Assembly (NCBI GenBank): GCA_001704765.1
Contig: MBFK01000065.1
Span: 52,252 to 116,251 of the forward strand
Reading direction: 5' to 3'
Origin: Sinorhizobium shofinae
GTDB taxonomy: Bacteria > Pseudomonadota > Alphaproteobacteria > Rhizobiales > Rhizobiaceae
DNA length: 64,000 nucleotides
Position numbers and translations under genes: made by a program. The stretch's first letter is position 1, and the number at the start of each line of letters is the position of its first letter. Positions 9,071 to 18,077 of the stretch are shown here, one piece after another. The notes below the pieces were generated by a model that saw only the letters and a program-made list of their open reading frames with translations, was not told the origin of the DNA and did not search any database.

Positions 9071-10282
9071 ATGAAGAATAGTCTTTTAAGTGGCCTTGCT
9101 GGTGTCATGCTGGCCACAACCACCATTCCCGCTTCAGCACAGGACACGGCGCGGAACCACCGGCTCGATGCCGTCATTGATCAGGCCATCGCGGAAAAGC
9201 GAATTGTCGGCGCAGTGGTGTTGGTGGCGCGGAACGGCGAGATCGTCTATCGCCGCGCGGCCGGCTTGTCCGATCGCGAAGCTGGGGCGGAGATGCGCGA
9301 GGACGCGGTCTTCCGCCTGGCCTCCATCACCAAGCCCTTCATCTCGGCAACGCTGATGCGGCTCGTCGAGGAAGGCAAGCTGACGCTGGATGATCCGGTG
9401 ACGCGATGGTTGCCCGATTTCCGCCCCCACCTTGAAGATGGCAGCGAACCGATCATTTCTATTCGGCAGCTCCTTACACACACGTCGGGGCTGAGCTACC
9501 GCTTCATCGAACCGGCCGGCAGCGCCTATCATCGCCTGAACATTTCCGATGGTCTCGATCAGCCGGGGCGCAGTCTTGATGAAAACCTGCGGCGCCTCGA
9601 ACAGGCGCCTCTTGTCTTCCGTCCGGGAACGAGCTGGCGCTACTCGCTGGGAATCGATGTATTGGGAGCCGTCATCGCCAAGGTATCAGGCAAGCCACTT
9701 CCACAGACGGTACACGAAGTCGTCCTCGCTCCGCTACAGCTGAATGACATGGGCTTCACACCATCCGTCCCGGCATCGTTGGTAACGCCCTATGCGGACG
9801 GACATCCTGAGCCAGTCCGCATGACGGACGGCATCGGCGTGCCGATTGGGGAGAACGCCGCGCGCTTCGCACCGAGCCGCGCGTTGAACCCCAGTTCCTA
9901 TCCGTCCGGCGGCGCCGGAATGGTTGGAACTGCGGGCGAAGTCTTACGCTTCCTCGAAATCATCCGCTCCGGTGGAGCGCCGATCTTGGAGCCCGAAACC
10001 GTCGCGACCATGATGAAGGACCAAGTCGGCTCGCAAGCCCAAACGCAAGGTCCCGGCTGGGGTTTTGGCTATGGCTGGGCGGTACTCGACCATCCTGAAC
10101 TAGCACACACTCCCCAATCCAAAGGAACGATCCAATGGGGTGGAGCCTACGGCCATAGCTGGTTTGTCGATCCCGTGAAGAAGCTGACTGTCGTGGCTTT
10201 GACCAACACCGCCTTCGAAGGCATGTCGGGAGCTTTTCCGACGGATGTAAGAGACGCGGTCTATGCAGACTTGAAGGACTAG
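9071..10282 (+). CDS. Secreted serine hydrolase of the beta-lactamase/class C family
   Basis: A 403-residue protein with a cleavable signal peptide (cut likely after ASAQ). The SxxK nucleophile motif SITK is at residues 85-88, the Y-x-N equivalent is YSL at 191-193, and GHSW near residue 358 replaces the KTG triad as in esterase-type members such as EstB. These proteins are more often esterases or peptidases than antibiotic-hydrolysing enzymes, and the substrate cannot be read from sequence. It is divergent from the TetR gene, which presumably regulates it. Confidence 0.88.
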   Translation: MKNSLLSGLAGVMLATTTIPASAQDTARNHRLDAVIDQAIAEKRIVGAVVLVARNGEIVYRRAAGLSDREAGAEMREDAVFRLASITKPFISATLMRLVEEGKLTLDDPVTRWLPDFRPHLEDGSEPIISIRQLLTHTSGLSYRFIEPAGSAYHRLNISDGLDQPGRSLDENLRRLEQAPLVFRPGTSWRYSLGIDVLGAVIAKVSGKPLPQTVHEVVLAPLQLNDMGFTPSVPASLVTPYADGHPEPVRMTDGIGVPIGENAARFAPSRALNPSSYPSGGAGMVGTAGEVLRFLEIIRSGGAPILEPETVATMMKDQVGSQAQTQGPGWGFGYGWAVLDHPELAHTPQSKGTIQWGGAYGHSWFVDPVKKLTVVALTNTAFEGMSGAFPTDVRDAVYADLKD

Positions 10283-10519
10283 CCGACCGAGTACGTGACG
10301 CTCCAAAGACACGACGGTGGTGTAAGCCAGGATGTTGCGGCGCGCTGTCGCGATCTCGCGCAACATTGCTCCATGGCGTGCGGTGGCGCGGCGGGCAAAT
10401 GGTTGTCCGATTCGGCGCTCCTTGCTCGTTCCAGTGGCCCTCCAAAATGATGGTGTCGCCGGCGTTGAAAGTTGGGAGGTGTTGACTAAATCGCACTGTT
10501 GCCGATGCTCGGCGGAGCC

Positions 10520-11300
10520 TCACAAGACTACCACTGTCCAGGAACGACGCGCCATAGGGCTCGCGCCGCTTCCAACCGCCGCCGCGTGAAGACCGAGATC
10601 GTAGTCGGGAAAGCGCCGGTCCCGCGGACGGGGACCGTAGCGATTTCCGTGTTGGACCAGCCAAAGCCGCCATGCATCCGGGTAGGTATCGTGAATCAGT
10701 GGAAACCTGAGAAGATCATCGACCGAAAAGCGGTCTCCCAATTCGCCGGAAATTGCGGCTGATGCCACGGGTACAAGCTTCTCTTCGAAGAGCCCGGTCG
10801 CCGAACCGTCCTTCCACGGGCCCCGACCATAGCGGATGGCGACGTCGATCTCGTCCAGCGGGGTGAACCGATGATCGAGATCAATATCGATACGCAGATC
10901 GGGTGGAGAACCTTCCAGCACGGCGAGATTGGGAAGCAGGCATAGACGCGCGAAGGACGGCAGGACGCTGACGCGGATGGTTTCCGGACGCGGACTGTCC
11001 CGCCATTCCGCTGCGCCGCTGCTGATCGTGTCGAGCGCCTGTTCGATCAGGTGGTGACCAGTTCGATCCTGCGCGTCACCGTGATGCGCCTGATGTTTGC
11101 GGATCGAAGGCCGATCGACGGGACCGCTTTCATCGAGGCCCATGTTGACTGACGTCCTGATGGGCTCTTGCAACGTTCTTGGCATCGATATTCAGGCGGA
11201 ACCGACACGTCGCCGGATCATAACAATCGCCCCGGTCGCCAAGTCCAGACGAGTTTCGACTGCTCGCCGTGAAGGGATTCGAACGGCTGTTTCCGCAATC
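10520..11300 (-). pseudogene. LysR-family regulator remnant (GcvA-like)
   Basis: The reverse strand still encodes a LysR effector domain (IRVSVLPSFARLCLLPNLAVLEG, IDVAIRYGRGPWKDG, FPLIHD, RRFPDYDLGLHAAA). The frame is then lost in the C-terminal region near 10580. The DNA-binding domain lies in other frames: LDLATGAIVMIRR at about 11220-11260 is recognisable as the second half of a LysR helix-turn-helix, and a weak trace of its first half precedes it. An open frame of 221 codons (10520-11185) survives but would make a protein without a DNA-binding domain. Confidence 0.75.
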
Positions 11301-11387
11301 GAATGATCAGACATCACGGAGGAGGATCGTGTATTGCATGGGCCCACGAAATCAGAGCTTGACAAAACACAGCGATGGCTTTTTGCT

Positions 11388-11418
11388 TTGTAAAGCGATT
11401 TACTAAAGCGCTTTACAA
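11388..11418. promoter_or_regulatory. Double LacI-family operator
   Basis: Two LacI/GalR-type half-palindromes, TAAAGCGATTTA (11391-11402) and TAAAGCGCTTTA (11404-11415), lie side by side, and TTGTAAAGCG / CGCTTTACAA form 10-bp arms over the whole site. A TTGACA at 11359-11364 may be the -35 box. The site ends 16 bp before the GTG start of the LacI gene, which suggests autoregulation and also argues against the upstream ATG at 11375. Confidence 0.75.
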
Positions 11419-11434
11419 GAGAGGGCAAAGAATC

Positions 11435-12460
11435 GTGGCGCGTGAACGAGTGACCAGTCTCAAGGATGTGGCGGCAGCCGCCGGCGTTTCCGTGGCAACC
11501 GTTTCGCGGCTCCTCAATGGATCGCTCGAACTGCCGTTCGAGACGAAGAAGCGCATCGACGATGCTATCCGCGAGCTCAACTATCAGCCGAACCCGCACG
11601 CGCGGCGTCTAAGTCGCGGTCGTTCCGATACAATCGGTCTCGTCGTTCCCGATATCGCAAACCCCTTCTTCGCAACGTTAGTCGCTGCGGTGGAGGCAGA
11701 GGCGGACAAGCTCGGGCTCGCCGTCTCACTCTATGCTACGCTGAACAGGTCTGGGCGCGAGGTCGCCTATCTGCAGCTTATTGAGCGCAACCACGTCGAC
11801 GGGCTGATCTTCGTCACGAACCATCCCGACGACGGGCAACTTGCGGCTCTCATAAATCGCACCGGCAAGGTCGTCGTGGTCGACGAAGATGTGCCCGATG
11901 CCAAGGCCCCGAAGCTCTTCTGTGACAATGAGCGCGGCGGGTATCTTGCCGGAAGGCACATTGCCGAACACGGGCATAAGCGGGTCCTGTTCATCGGCGG
12001 CCCCGAGGTAATGATCAGCTCCTGCCGGCGCCTGAAGGGTCTGGAGCAGGCGATCTGCGAAGCTGGGCTAAGTCCTGCGAACATCTCGAAATATCATGGT
12101 GAATACACCATCGAATACGGTCGAGAAGCTGGGCGGCGGTTCCTCGCCGAAAACAGGCCGGCGACGGCGATATTTGCGAGCTCTGATGAAATCGCAATCG
12201 GCCTAATCGAGGTCTTGCGCGCTGAAGGCGTGTCGATCCCCCAGGACGTTTCTCTCGTCGGCTTCGATGACGTCGGGCCGCTCCACCTCTTCGGGCCGCC
12301 GGTGACTGCGATCCGCCAGCCTGTCAGAACGCTCGGCGAACGTGCCGTCGCTATGCTTCTTGAAACCAATTGGCAGGAGAACCCGCGCTCATCGGAAGAA
12401 ATCCTCCTGCCGGTCGAAATCGTTGTGCGGAAATCCGTTGCGCCGCCGACGAAGCAATAA
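11435..12460 (+). CDS. LacI-family transcriptional regulator of the downstream catabolic locus
   Basis: A 341-residue repressor with an N-terminal HTH (TSLKDVAAAAGVSVATVSRLLNG), the hinge NPHARRLSRG and a periplasmic-binding-type ligand core (IGLVVPDIANPFF..., ASSDEIAIGLIEVL, LVGFDDVGP). I chose GTG 11435 over ATG 11375 because the longer form would be translated through the operators and adds 20 residues not typical of LacI proteins; GAGGG precedes the GTG. It is immediately upstream of a sugar-type ABC importer on the same strand, so the inducer is probably the imported compound or a product. Confidence 0.9.
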   Translation: MARERVTSLKDVAAAAGVSVATVSRLLNGSLELPFETKKRIDDAIRELNYQPNPHARRLSRGRSDTIGLVVPDIANPFFATLVAAVEAEADKLGLAVSLYATLNRSGREVAYLQLIERNHVDGLIFVTNHPDDGQLAALINRTGKVVVVDEDVPDAKAPKLFCDNERGGYLAGRHIAEHGHKRVLFIGGPEVMISSCRRLKGLEQAICEAGLSPANISKYHGEYTIEYGREAGRRFLAENRPATAIFASSDEIAIGLIEVLRAEGVSIPQDVSLVGFDDVGPLHLFGPPVTAIRQPVRTLGERAVAMLLETNWQENPRSSEEILLPVEIVVRKSVAPPTKQ

Positions 12461-12490
12461 GCCGCAACGTAACCATCAGAGGATGAGAAC

Positions 12491-13444
12491 ATGATCTGGA
12501 ATCTGAAACGCAGAACACTCGTTGCCGCGCTTGCCATCAGCGCCCTGACTTCCGTCGGGACCGCTTTCCCAGTCGTTGCCGCTGAAAAGACCTTTGCCCT
12601 CGTGCAGATCAACCAGCAGGCGCTCTTCTTCAACCAGATGAACGAAGGGGCGCAGAAAGCCGCCGACGCCGCAGGGGTAAAACTGGTGATCTTCAACGCC
12701 AACAACGATCCGGCCGCTCAAAACAGCGCGATTGAGACCTATATTCAGCAGAAAGTCGACGGGATCGCGGTCGTGGCAATTGACGTGAACGGCATCATGC
12801 CGGCCGTCAATCAGGCCGCCGAAGCCGGCATTCCGGTGGTCGCCATCGATGCGATCCTGCCGGAAGGGCCGCAGAAGGCGCAGATCGGCGTCGATAATGC
12901 GAAGGCCGGTGCCGACATGGGCAAGTTCTTCCTCGACTACATCAAGGTCAATGCCGACGGCAAGGCAAGGCTCGGGATCGTCGGGGCACTCAACTCCTTC
13001 ATCCAGAATGTTCGCCAGGAGGGATTCCAAAAGGCGCTGGAAGGTGTCGAGGGCGTTTCCATAGCAGGCGTCGTGGACGGTCAGAATATCCAGGACAATG
13101 CTCTCGCGGCGGCGGAAAACCTAATTACCGGCAACCCCGATCTGACCGCAATTTACGCAACGGGGGAACCGGCTTTGATGGGCGCCATCGCGGCTGTCGA
13201 AAGCCAGGGAAAGCAGGATAGCATCAAGATCTTCGGCTGGGACCTGACAGCACAGGCGATCGCCGGCATCGATGCCGGTTACGTCGCGGCCGTTATTCAG
13301 CAGGATCCAGCCGCGATGGGCGCCGCGGCGGTCGACGCTCTGAAGAAGGTTTCGGAAGGCGGCACCGTCGAGAAGAACATCGCCATCCCGGTGACGATCG
13401 TCACGAAGGAAAATGTCGAACCCTATCGCGCGGTATTCAAGTGA
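12491..13444 (+). CDS. ABC transporter substrate-binding protein, ribose/RbsB type
   Basis: A 317-residue periplasmic protein with a signal peptide (about 33 residues, ending VVAAEK). The fold segments are typical of pentose or nucleoside-like binding proteins: KLVIFNANNDPAAQNSAIETYI, VDGIAVVAIDVNG, GIPVVAIDAIL, GVDNAKAGADMG, and late GWDLTAQAIAGIDAGYVAAVIQQDP. It is followed, with overlap, by one ATPase and one permease gene, giving a complete carbohydrate-type importer. The substrate is unknown, but the enzymes further downstream suggest a ribosylated or other glycosylated compound. Confidence 0.92.
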   Translation: MIWNLKRRTLVAALAISALTSVGTAFPVVAAEKTFALVQINQQALFFNQMNEGAQKAADAAGVKLVIFNANNDPAAQNSAIETYIQQKVDGIAVVAIDVNGIMPAVNQAAEAGIPVVAIDAILPEGPQKAQIGVDNAKAGADMGKFFLDYIKVNADGKARLGIVGALNSFIQNVRQEGFQKALEGVEGVSIAGVVDGQNIQDNALAAAENLITGNPDLTAIYATGEPALMGAIAAVESQGKQDSIKIFGWDLTAQAIAGIDAGYVAAVIQQDPAAMGAAAVDALKKVSEGGTVEKNIAIPVTIVTKENVEPYRAVFK

Positions 13445-14247
13445 TGGTGGTAGATAGGCAAAACATTGAGGCTGTTACCGGTGTCGGGGGGGCTTCGCCC
13501 TCCCGCGCTGGAGTGGCGCCACGCGTATCCCTCAAAGGGATCCGCAAGACCTTCGGCTCGCACCAGGCCTTGCGCGGTGTCGATCTCGACATCTTTCCTG
13601 GAGAATGCCTCGGTCTCGTCGGCGACAATGCGGCCGGTAAGTCGACGCTGACGAAGATCATATCCGGAACCTACATCCCGGACGACGGCACGATCACCGT
13701 CGAAGGTCAGGCAGTTCGTTTCTCCGGTCCCGCGGATGCCCGCAATCTCAACATAGAGATGGTCTTCCAGGACCTGAGCCTCTGCGATCATATCGACGTA
13801 GTCGGCAATCTCTTCCTCGGCCGCGAGATTAGCAAGGGGCCGTTCCTCGATACGGGGACGATGCTGGCGGAGGCCCGCAAAATGCTCGATGCGCTCGAGA
13901 TTCGCATTCCGCGGCTGACCGCCAGGGTGGAAAAGCTCTCGGGCGGCCAGCGCCAGGCGATCGCGATTGCGCGTGCCGCCTCCTTCAACCCTAAGGTCCT
14001 GATCATGGACGAACCGACCTCGGCGCTCGCCGTTGCCGAAGTGGAGGCGGTACTCGCGCTGATCAACCGCGTGAAGGCAAAAGGTGTCTCGGTGATCCTG
14101 ATCACCCATCGTTTGCAAGACCTCTTCCGCGTCTGCGACCGCATCGCCGTCATGTATGAGGGCACGAAAGTCGCCGAGCGCGATATTGGCAAAACGGATC
14201 TCGAAGACCTCGTCAGACTGATCGTCGGGGAGGGAGCCAAGCAATGA
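13441..14247 (+). CDS. ABC transporter ATP-binding protein (single-domain, sugar importer)
   Basis: A 268-residue ATPase with Walker A GDNAAGKST, signature LSGGQRQAIAIARA and Walker B VLIMDEPTSAL. Rbs-type importers usually have a fused two-domain ATPase of about 500 residues; here there is only one domain, so it must dimerise, as in the FrcA subgroup of rhizobia. It starts at GTG 13441 or ATG 13444, overlapping the binding-protein stop, and its own stop overlaps the permease start by four bases. Confidence 0.93.
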   Translation: MMVVDRQNIEAVTGVGGASPSRAGVAPRVSLKGIRKTFGSHQALRGVDLDIFPGECLGLVGDNAAGKSTLTKIISGTYIPDDGTITVEGQAVRFSGPADARNLNIEMVFQDLSLCDHIDVVGNLFLGREISKGPFLDTGTMLAEARKMLDALEIRIPRLTARVEKLSGGQRQAIAIARAASFNPKVLIMDEPTSALAVAEVEAVLALINRVKAKGVSVILITHRLQDLFRVCDRIAVMYEGTKVAERDIGKTDLEDLVRLIVGEGAKQ

Positions 14248-15248
14248 CGACCTATACCGAACGTGCCAAGGGCTCGCCGGCCGCCGATTTCTTTTCCGAA
14301 CACGCGCAGGTCCTTTCAATAGCCTTTTTCTTCCTCGCCTGCGTCCTCTTCTTTTCCGCGACGACGGACACCTTCATGACGCTGGGCAATATCCTGAACG
14401 TCATCCGTCAGGCCGCACCGATCCTGATCGTCGCCGTGGCCATGACATTCGTGATCATCACCGGCGGCATCGACCTGTCGGTCGGCTCCCAGGTGGCGCT
14501 TGTCAATGCGGTAGCGGCCATCATCCTTGCGATGGGCTACCCTTGGCCGCTCGTCGTCTTGGTTATGCTGGCCTTTGGGGCGCTAGTCGGATTTCTCCAT
14601 GGATGGTTCACCGCCTACCAGGGCATCCCGGCCTTCATCGTCACGCTTGCTGGGCTTTCGATCCTGCGCGGATTTGCGCTTTACCTGACACAGGGCTACT
14701 CGATCCCGATCAAAGACGCGCCCGGCTTCTTCGCGCTTGGGCGCGGCGCACTCTTCGGCGTTCCTGTTCCAGCGCTGATCGCCGTTGCGGCCGCCGTGAT
14801 TGGCTATGTGGTGATCAAGTCGACGAAATACGGTCGACAGGTCGTTGCCGTCGGCTCCAACATGGAAGCAGCGCGGCGTGTCGGCATGCCGGCGAAGTGG
14901 ATCATCGCTTCCGTCTACCTGATCTCCGGTCTCGCCTGCGCCTTGGCCGGTCTCTTGATTGCGGCCCGCCTCGGGTCGGGGTCCTCTAACGCCGCGGTCG
15001 GGTTCGAACTGCAGGTGATCGCCGCCGTCGTCCTCGGCGGCACGTCGCTCATGGGCGGACGCGGGACCATTCTGGGCACCGTTCTCGGCACACTCACTAT
15101 CGCCGTCATTGGCAATGGTCTCATCCTGATGCATATATCGCCGTTCTTCACCCAGATCGTCACCGGCGCCATCATTCTGATCGCGATCTGGCTGAACACG
15201 CGCATCTTCACCGCCAACTTCCGATTTGGCGCGGGCAGGAACAGGTGA
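14244..15248 (+). CDS. ABC transporter permease, ribose/RbsC type
   Basis: A 334-residue inner-membrane permease with 8-10 helices. Conserved family segments are visible: TFVIITGGIDLSVGS, IPAFIVTLAGLSILRG, the cytoplasmic coupling segment STKYGRQVVAVGSNMEAARRVGM (as two parts), and the C-terminal VLGGTSLMGGRGTILGTVLG. It is translationally coupled to the ATPase before it (ATGA) and to the amidohydrolase after it (GTGA), so import and the first catabolic enzyme are made together. Confidence 0.93.
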   Translation: MTTYTERAKGSPAADFFSEHAQVLSIAFFFLACVLFFSATTDTFMTLGNILNVIRQAAPILIVAVAMTFVIITGGIDLSVGSQVALVNAVAAIILAMGYPWPLVVLVMLAFGALVGFLHGWFTAYQGIPAFIVTLAGLSILRGFALYLTQGYSIPIKDAPGFFALGRGALFGVPVPALIAVAAAVIGYVVIKSTKYGRQVVAVGSNMEAARRVGMPAKWIIASVYLISGLACALAGLLIAARLGSGSSNAAVGFELQVIAAVVLGGTSLMGGRGTILGTVLGTLTIAVIGNGLILMHISPFFTQIVTGAIILIAIWLNTRIFTANFRFGAGRNR

Positions 15249-16321
15249 GCGCGATGGTTCGCGAACTGTCAGAAGGCCACGTGCGATCCGGTCAGGTCAT
15301 GACCGTCAACGGGCCTATTGCCGCTGAACGGCTCGGCGTCACACTCATGCACGAGCACATCCTCAATGATTGCCGTTGCTGGTGGCACGCACCGAAAACC
15401 AGGGAGCGCCAATATCTCGCCGAGGGGTTCGTCTGCATGGAAATCCTCGGCGAGCTCAGGCAGGACCCCTTCGTCAACAAGCACAACATCACACTTGATG
15501 ACGAGCCGCTGGCAATCGCCGAGCTGAAGACCTTCGCCGCCGCCGGCGGACAAACTGTGGTCGAGCCGACCTGCCGGGGCATCGGCCGCAATCCGCTGGC
15601 GCTCAGGCGCATCGCGCAGGCGACCGACCTTAATATTGTGATGGGTGCCGGCTATTACCTCGCCTCCTCGCATCCGGCGAAAGTTGTCGCGCTGACCGCT
15701 GAACAGATCGCCGACGAGATCGTGCGCGAGGCCGTCAGCGGCGTCGAAGGATCGGACGTGAAGATCGGTCTGATCGGCGAGGTCGGCATTTCCGCCGATT
15801 TCAGCGCGGAGGAGGAGAAATCGCTGCGCGGAGCCGCTCGCGCGCAGGTCAGAACCGGGCTGCCGCTGATGGTGCACCTGCCCGGCTGGTTCCGGCTCGG
15901 CCATCGTGTGCTCGATATCGTCGCCGAGGAAGGCGCCGATCTCCGCCACACGGTGCTCTGCCATATGAACCCATCGCATGACGACTTCGCCTACCAGAGT
16001 GAACTCGCCGCCCGTGGCGCCTTTATCGAATACGACATGATCGGCATGGACTTCTTCTACGCCGATCAGCAAGTCCAGTGCCCGAGTGATGAAGAAGCCG
16101 CTCGCGCTATCGTGCGATTGGTGGAGGCCGGTTATCTCGACCGGATCCTGCTATCGCACGACGTGTTCCTCAAGATGATGCTGACGCATTATGGCGGCAA
16201 CGGCTACGCCTATGTGCTGCGCCATTTTCTACCGCGCCTGAAGCGCCATGGGCTCGAGGAGCCAGTTCTCGACCGGATGATGCGGGGAAATCCCCGCTCC
16301 GTATTCCAAGCCGGGGCTTGA
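15245..16321 (+). CDS. Phosphotriesterase-family metal-dependent hydrolase
   Basis: A 358-residue TIM-barrel amidohydrolase of the phosphotriesterase/Php group. Visible metal ligands are the HEH pair (LMHEHILND), a Glu in IGEVGIS in place of the carboxylated Lys of true phosphotriesterase, His in MVHLPGW, His in VLCHMNPSH, and Asp in LLSHDVF. Family members hydrolyse lactones or esters, so opening of a sugar lactone is possible, but this is inference. It starts at GTG 15245 overlapping the permease stop; ATG 15254 is an alternative. Confidence 0.88.
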   Translation: MSAMVRELSEGHVRSGQVMTVNGPIAAERLGVTLMHEHILNDCRCWWHAPKTRERQYLAEGFVCMEILGELRQDPFVNKHNITLDDEPLAIAELKTFAAAGGQTVVEPTCRGIGRNPLALRRIAQATDLNIVMGAGYYLASSHPAKVVALTAEQIADEIVREAVSGVEGSDVKIGLIGEVGISADFSAEEEKSLRGAARAQVRTGLPLMVHLPGWFRLGHRVLDIVAEEGADLRHTVLCHMNPSHDDFAYQSELAARGAFIEYDMIGMDFFYADQQVQCPSDEEAARAIVRLVEAGYLDRILLSHDVFLKMMLTHYGGNGYAYVLRHFLPRLKRHGLEEPVLDRMMRGNPRSVFQAGA

Positions 16322-16360
16322 GCATCGCCCCTCAACGCAATTCAAGAGAGACGATAGACG

Positions 16361-17128
16361 ATGACAAAGAAAGTACTCCTCGTCGGCGAAAGCTGGGTCA
16401 GCTCCGCCACGCACTACAAGGGCTTCGACCAATTCGGCAGCGTCACCTTCCACCTCGGCGCCGAGCCGCTTGTCAAGGCGCTTGCCGGCAGCGAATTCGA
16501 GCTGACCTACATGACCGCGCACGAGGCGGTGGACAAGTTTCCCTATGACATGGCGGGGCTCGATGCCTATGACGCCATTATTCTTTCCGATATCGGCGCT
16601 AACTCGCTCCTTTTGCCGCCGGACGTATGGCTGCATTCTCGCACCGTGCCCAATCGCTTGAAGCTCATCAAGGCCTGGGTGGAGAAAGGCGGCGGGCTGC
16701 TGATGGTCGGCGGCTACTTTTCCTTCCAGGGCATCGACGGCAAGGCGCGCTGGCGGCGGACACCCGTCGAAGACACCCTGCCGGTTACTTGCCTTCCCTA
16801 TGACGATCGCGTCGAGATTCCCGAAGGGGCTGTTGCCGATGTGGTCAAGCCGGATCATCCGGTCATGGCGGGACTTTTCGGTGACTGGCCATTGCTCCTC
16901 GGCGTCAATGAGGTCGAGGTGCGGGACGGTGCCGAGGTAATCGCCCGGCTACCGCAAGACCAGGGCGGCCATCCGCTGCTCGTTCTCGGCAGCTACGGCA
17001 GAGGTCGCACGGCCGCCTGGACCTCCGATATCGGCCCGCACTGGCTGTCGCCTGCCTTCTGTGAGTGGGAAGGCTACGGCCGTCTGTGGGAGAACATCCT
17101 CGGCTGGATGACGGAGGGCGCGCGCTGA
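16361..17128 (+). CDS. Glutamine amidotransferase-like / ThuA-like protein (DUF1355 type)
   Basis: A 255-residue protein of the class I glutamine-amidotransferase-like fold: KKVLLVGESWVSSATHYKGFDQF at the start (two parts), DAIILSDIGANSLLL, VEKGGGLLMVGGYFSFQG in the middle and TSDIGPHWLSP near the end. I see no Cys in the nucleophile elbow (GGYFSF), so it is unlikely to be a true glutaminase; related proteins are found in carbohydrate-utilisation operons. It follows the amidohydrolase after 39 bp, in the same direction, and precedes the convergent kinase gene. Confidence 0.75.
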   Translation: MTKKVLLVGESWVSSATHYKGFDQFGSVTFHLGAEPLVKALAGSEFELTYMTAHEAVDKFPYDMAGLDAYDAIILSDIGANSLLLPPDVWLHSRTVPNRLKLIKAWVEKGGGLLMVGGYFSFQGIDGKARWRRTPVEDTLPVTCLPYDDRVEIPEGAVADVVKPDHPVMAGLFGDWPLLLGVNEVEVRDGAEVIARLPQDQGGHPLLVLGSYGRGRTAAWTSDIGPHWLSPAFCEWEGYGRLWENILGWMTEGAR

Positions 17129-17155
17129 AGCCCCGCAGCTTACATTGGGCGTGCG

Positions 17156-18052
17156 TCAGCCGGCGAAAATCGCTGCAAGCTCGGCTTTCGTCGGAAAGGC
17201 CGAGCGCGTGCCCGGGCGGCTGACGGTGATGGCCGCGGCCCGAACCGCATGTTCGATCGCGGTTCGATCAAGGCAGGTCGCACGAAGCGCCGCGGAGGCT
17301 AGCGCGACGGCCATGAAGGTATCTCCGGCGCCGGTGGTGTCGACGACGGCGCAAGGGGCGGCGGGAACGCGGATCATCGCTTCGCCGCTCGCCAGCATGG
17401 CACCGTTGCCACCGAGAGTGAGTACGACCGCGCGCACACCGGTCGCAAGCAGCCTCCGGGCGGCGTCGTCGCCGCTTGTGCCCGTGAGCGCGATGGCCTC
17501 TCCTTCGTTGAGAAAGACGGTGTCGATGAGCGGCCAGAGGCTGGAGAAAAAGGACCGAAGAGGAGACGGATTGAAGGCAGTGACCATGCCGCGCGCGCGC
17601 GCCGCTTCCAGAACGCCGCGGGTCAACTCATCCGTAAGATTGCCCTGCAGCACGGCAAGGTCGCCGGAGCGTGCGTCGGCAAGGGCGGCGACCGCCTGGG
17701 TCAGCGGCAGGTTCTGGGCGGCATCGGTCGTGGTGACGTTCAGGTTCTCGCCGTCCGGCGTGGTCAGAACGATCGAGAAATCGGTGGATCTGCCGGCGAG
17801 CGGAACGAGATGGCTGGTCAGCGGTTCCTCGGCAAGATGATCGCGGATCGCGTCCGCGCGGAATCCTTCGCCGATGGCGGCTACGAGGCTTGTCGACAAC
17901 CCGCAACGGGCCATCACGACGGCCTGGTTGGCCCCCTTGCCGCCGAGGTCTCGGGATTGCTGGCGGCCGAGCACGGACGCCCCGGCCGCGGGCATTTCAG
18001 ATACGGCAATAGTCTCGTCGATAGTGACGTTACCGATCACGTAAGCGCGCAT
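17156..18052 (-). CDS. PfkB/ribokinase-family sugar or nucleoside kinase
   Basis: A 298-residue kinase. The N-terminal signature GGKGANQAVVMARCG and the C-terminal anion hole VVDTTGAGDTFMAVAL with catalytic Asp are intact, and GRQQSRDLGGKGANQ is ribokinase-like. It phosphorylates a sugar or nucleoside using ATP. It is the only gene of this locus on the minus strand, convergent with the amidotransferase-like gene and divergent from btpA, with only 25 bp to the latter's start, so the two share a very compact promoter region. Confidence 0.9.
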   Translation of the reverse strand: MRAYVIGNVTIDETIAVSEMPAAGASVLGRQQSRDLGGKGANQAVVMARCGLSTSLVAAIGEGFRADAIRDHLAEEPLTSHLVPLAGRSTDFSIVLTTPDGENLNVTTTDAAQNLPLTQAVAALADARSGDLAVLQGNLTDELTRGVLEAARARGMVTAFNPSPLRSFFSSLWPLIDTVFLNEGEAIALTGTSGDDAARRLLATGVRAVVLTLGGNGAMLASGEAMIRVPAAPCAVVDTTGAGDTFMAVALASAALRATCLDRTAIEHAVRAAAITVSRPGTRSAFPTKAELAAIFAG

Positions 18053-18077
18053 GAACAGACCTTAGAGAGGCAAGGAA

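Noticed and set aside
9071..10282. Calling the serine hydrolase an antibiotic-resistance beta-lactamase
   Set aside because: The KTG triad is replaced by an HSW-type motif and YxN by YSL, which fits esterase/peptidase members better.
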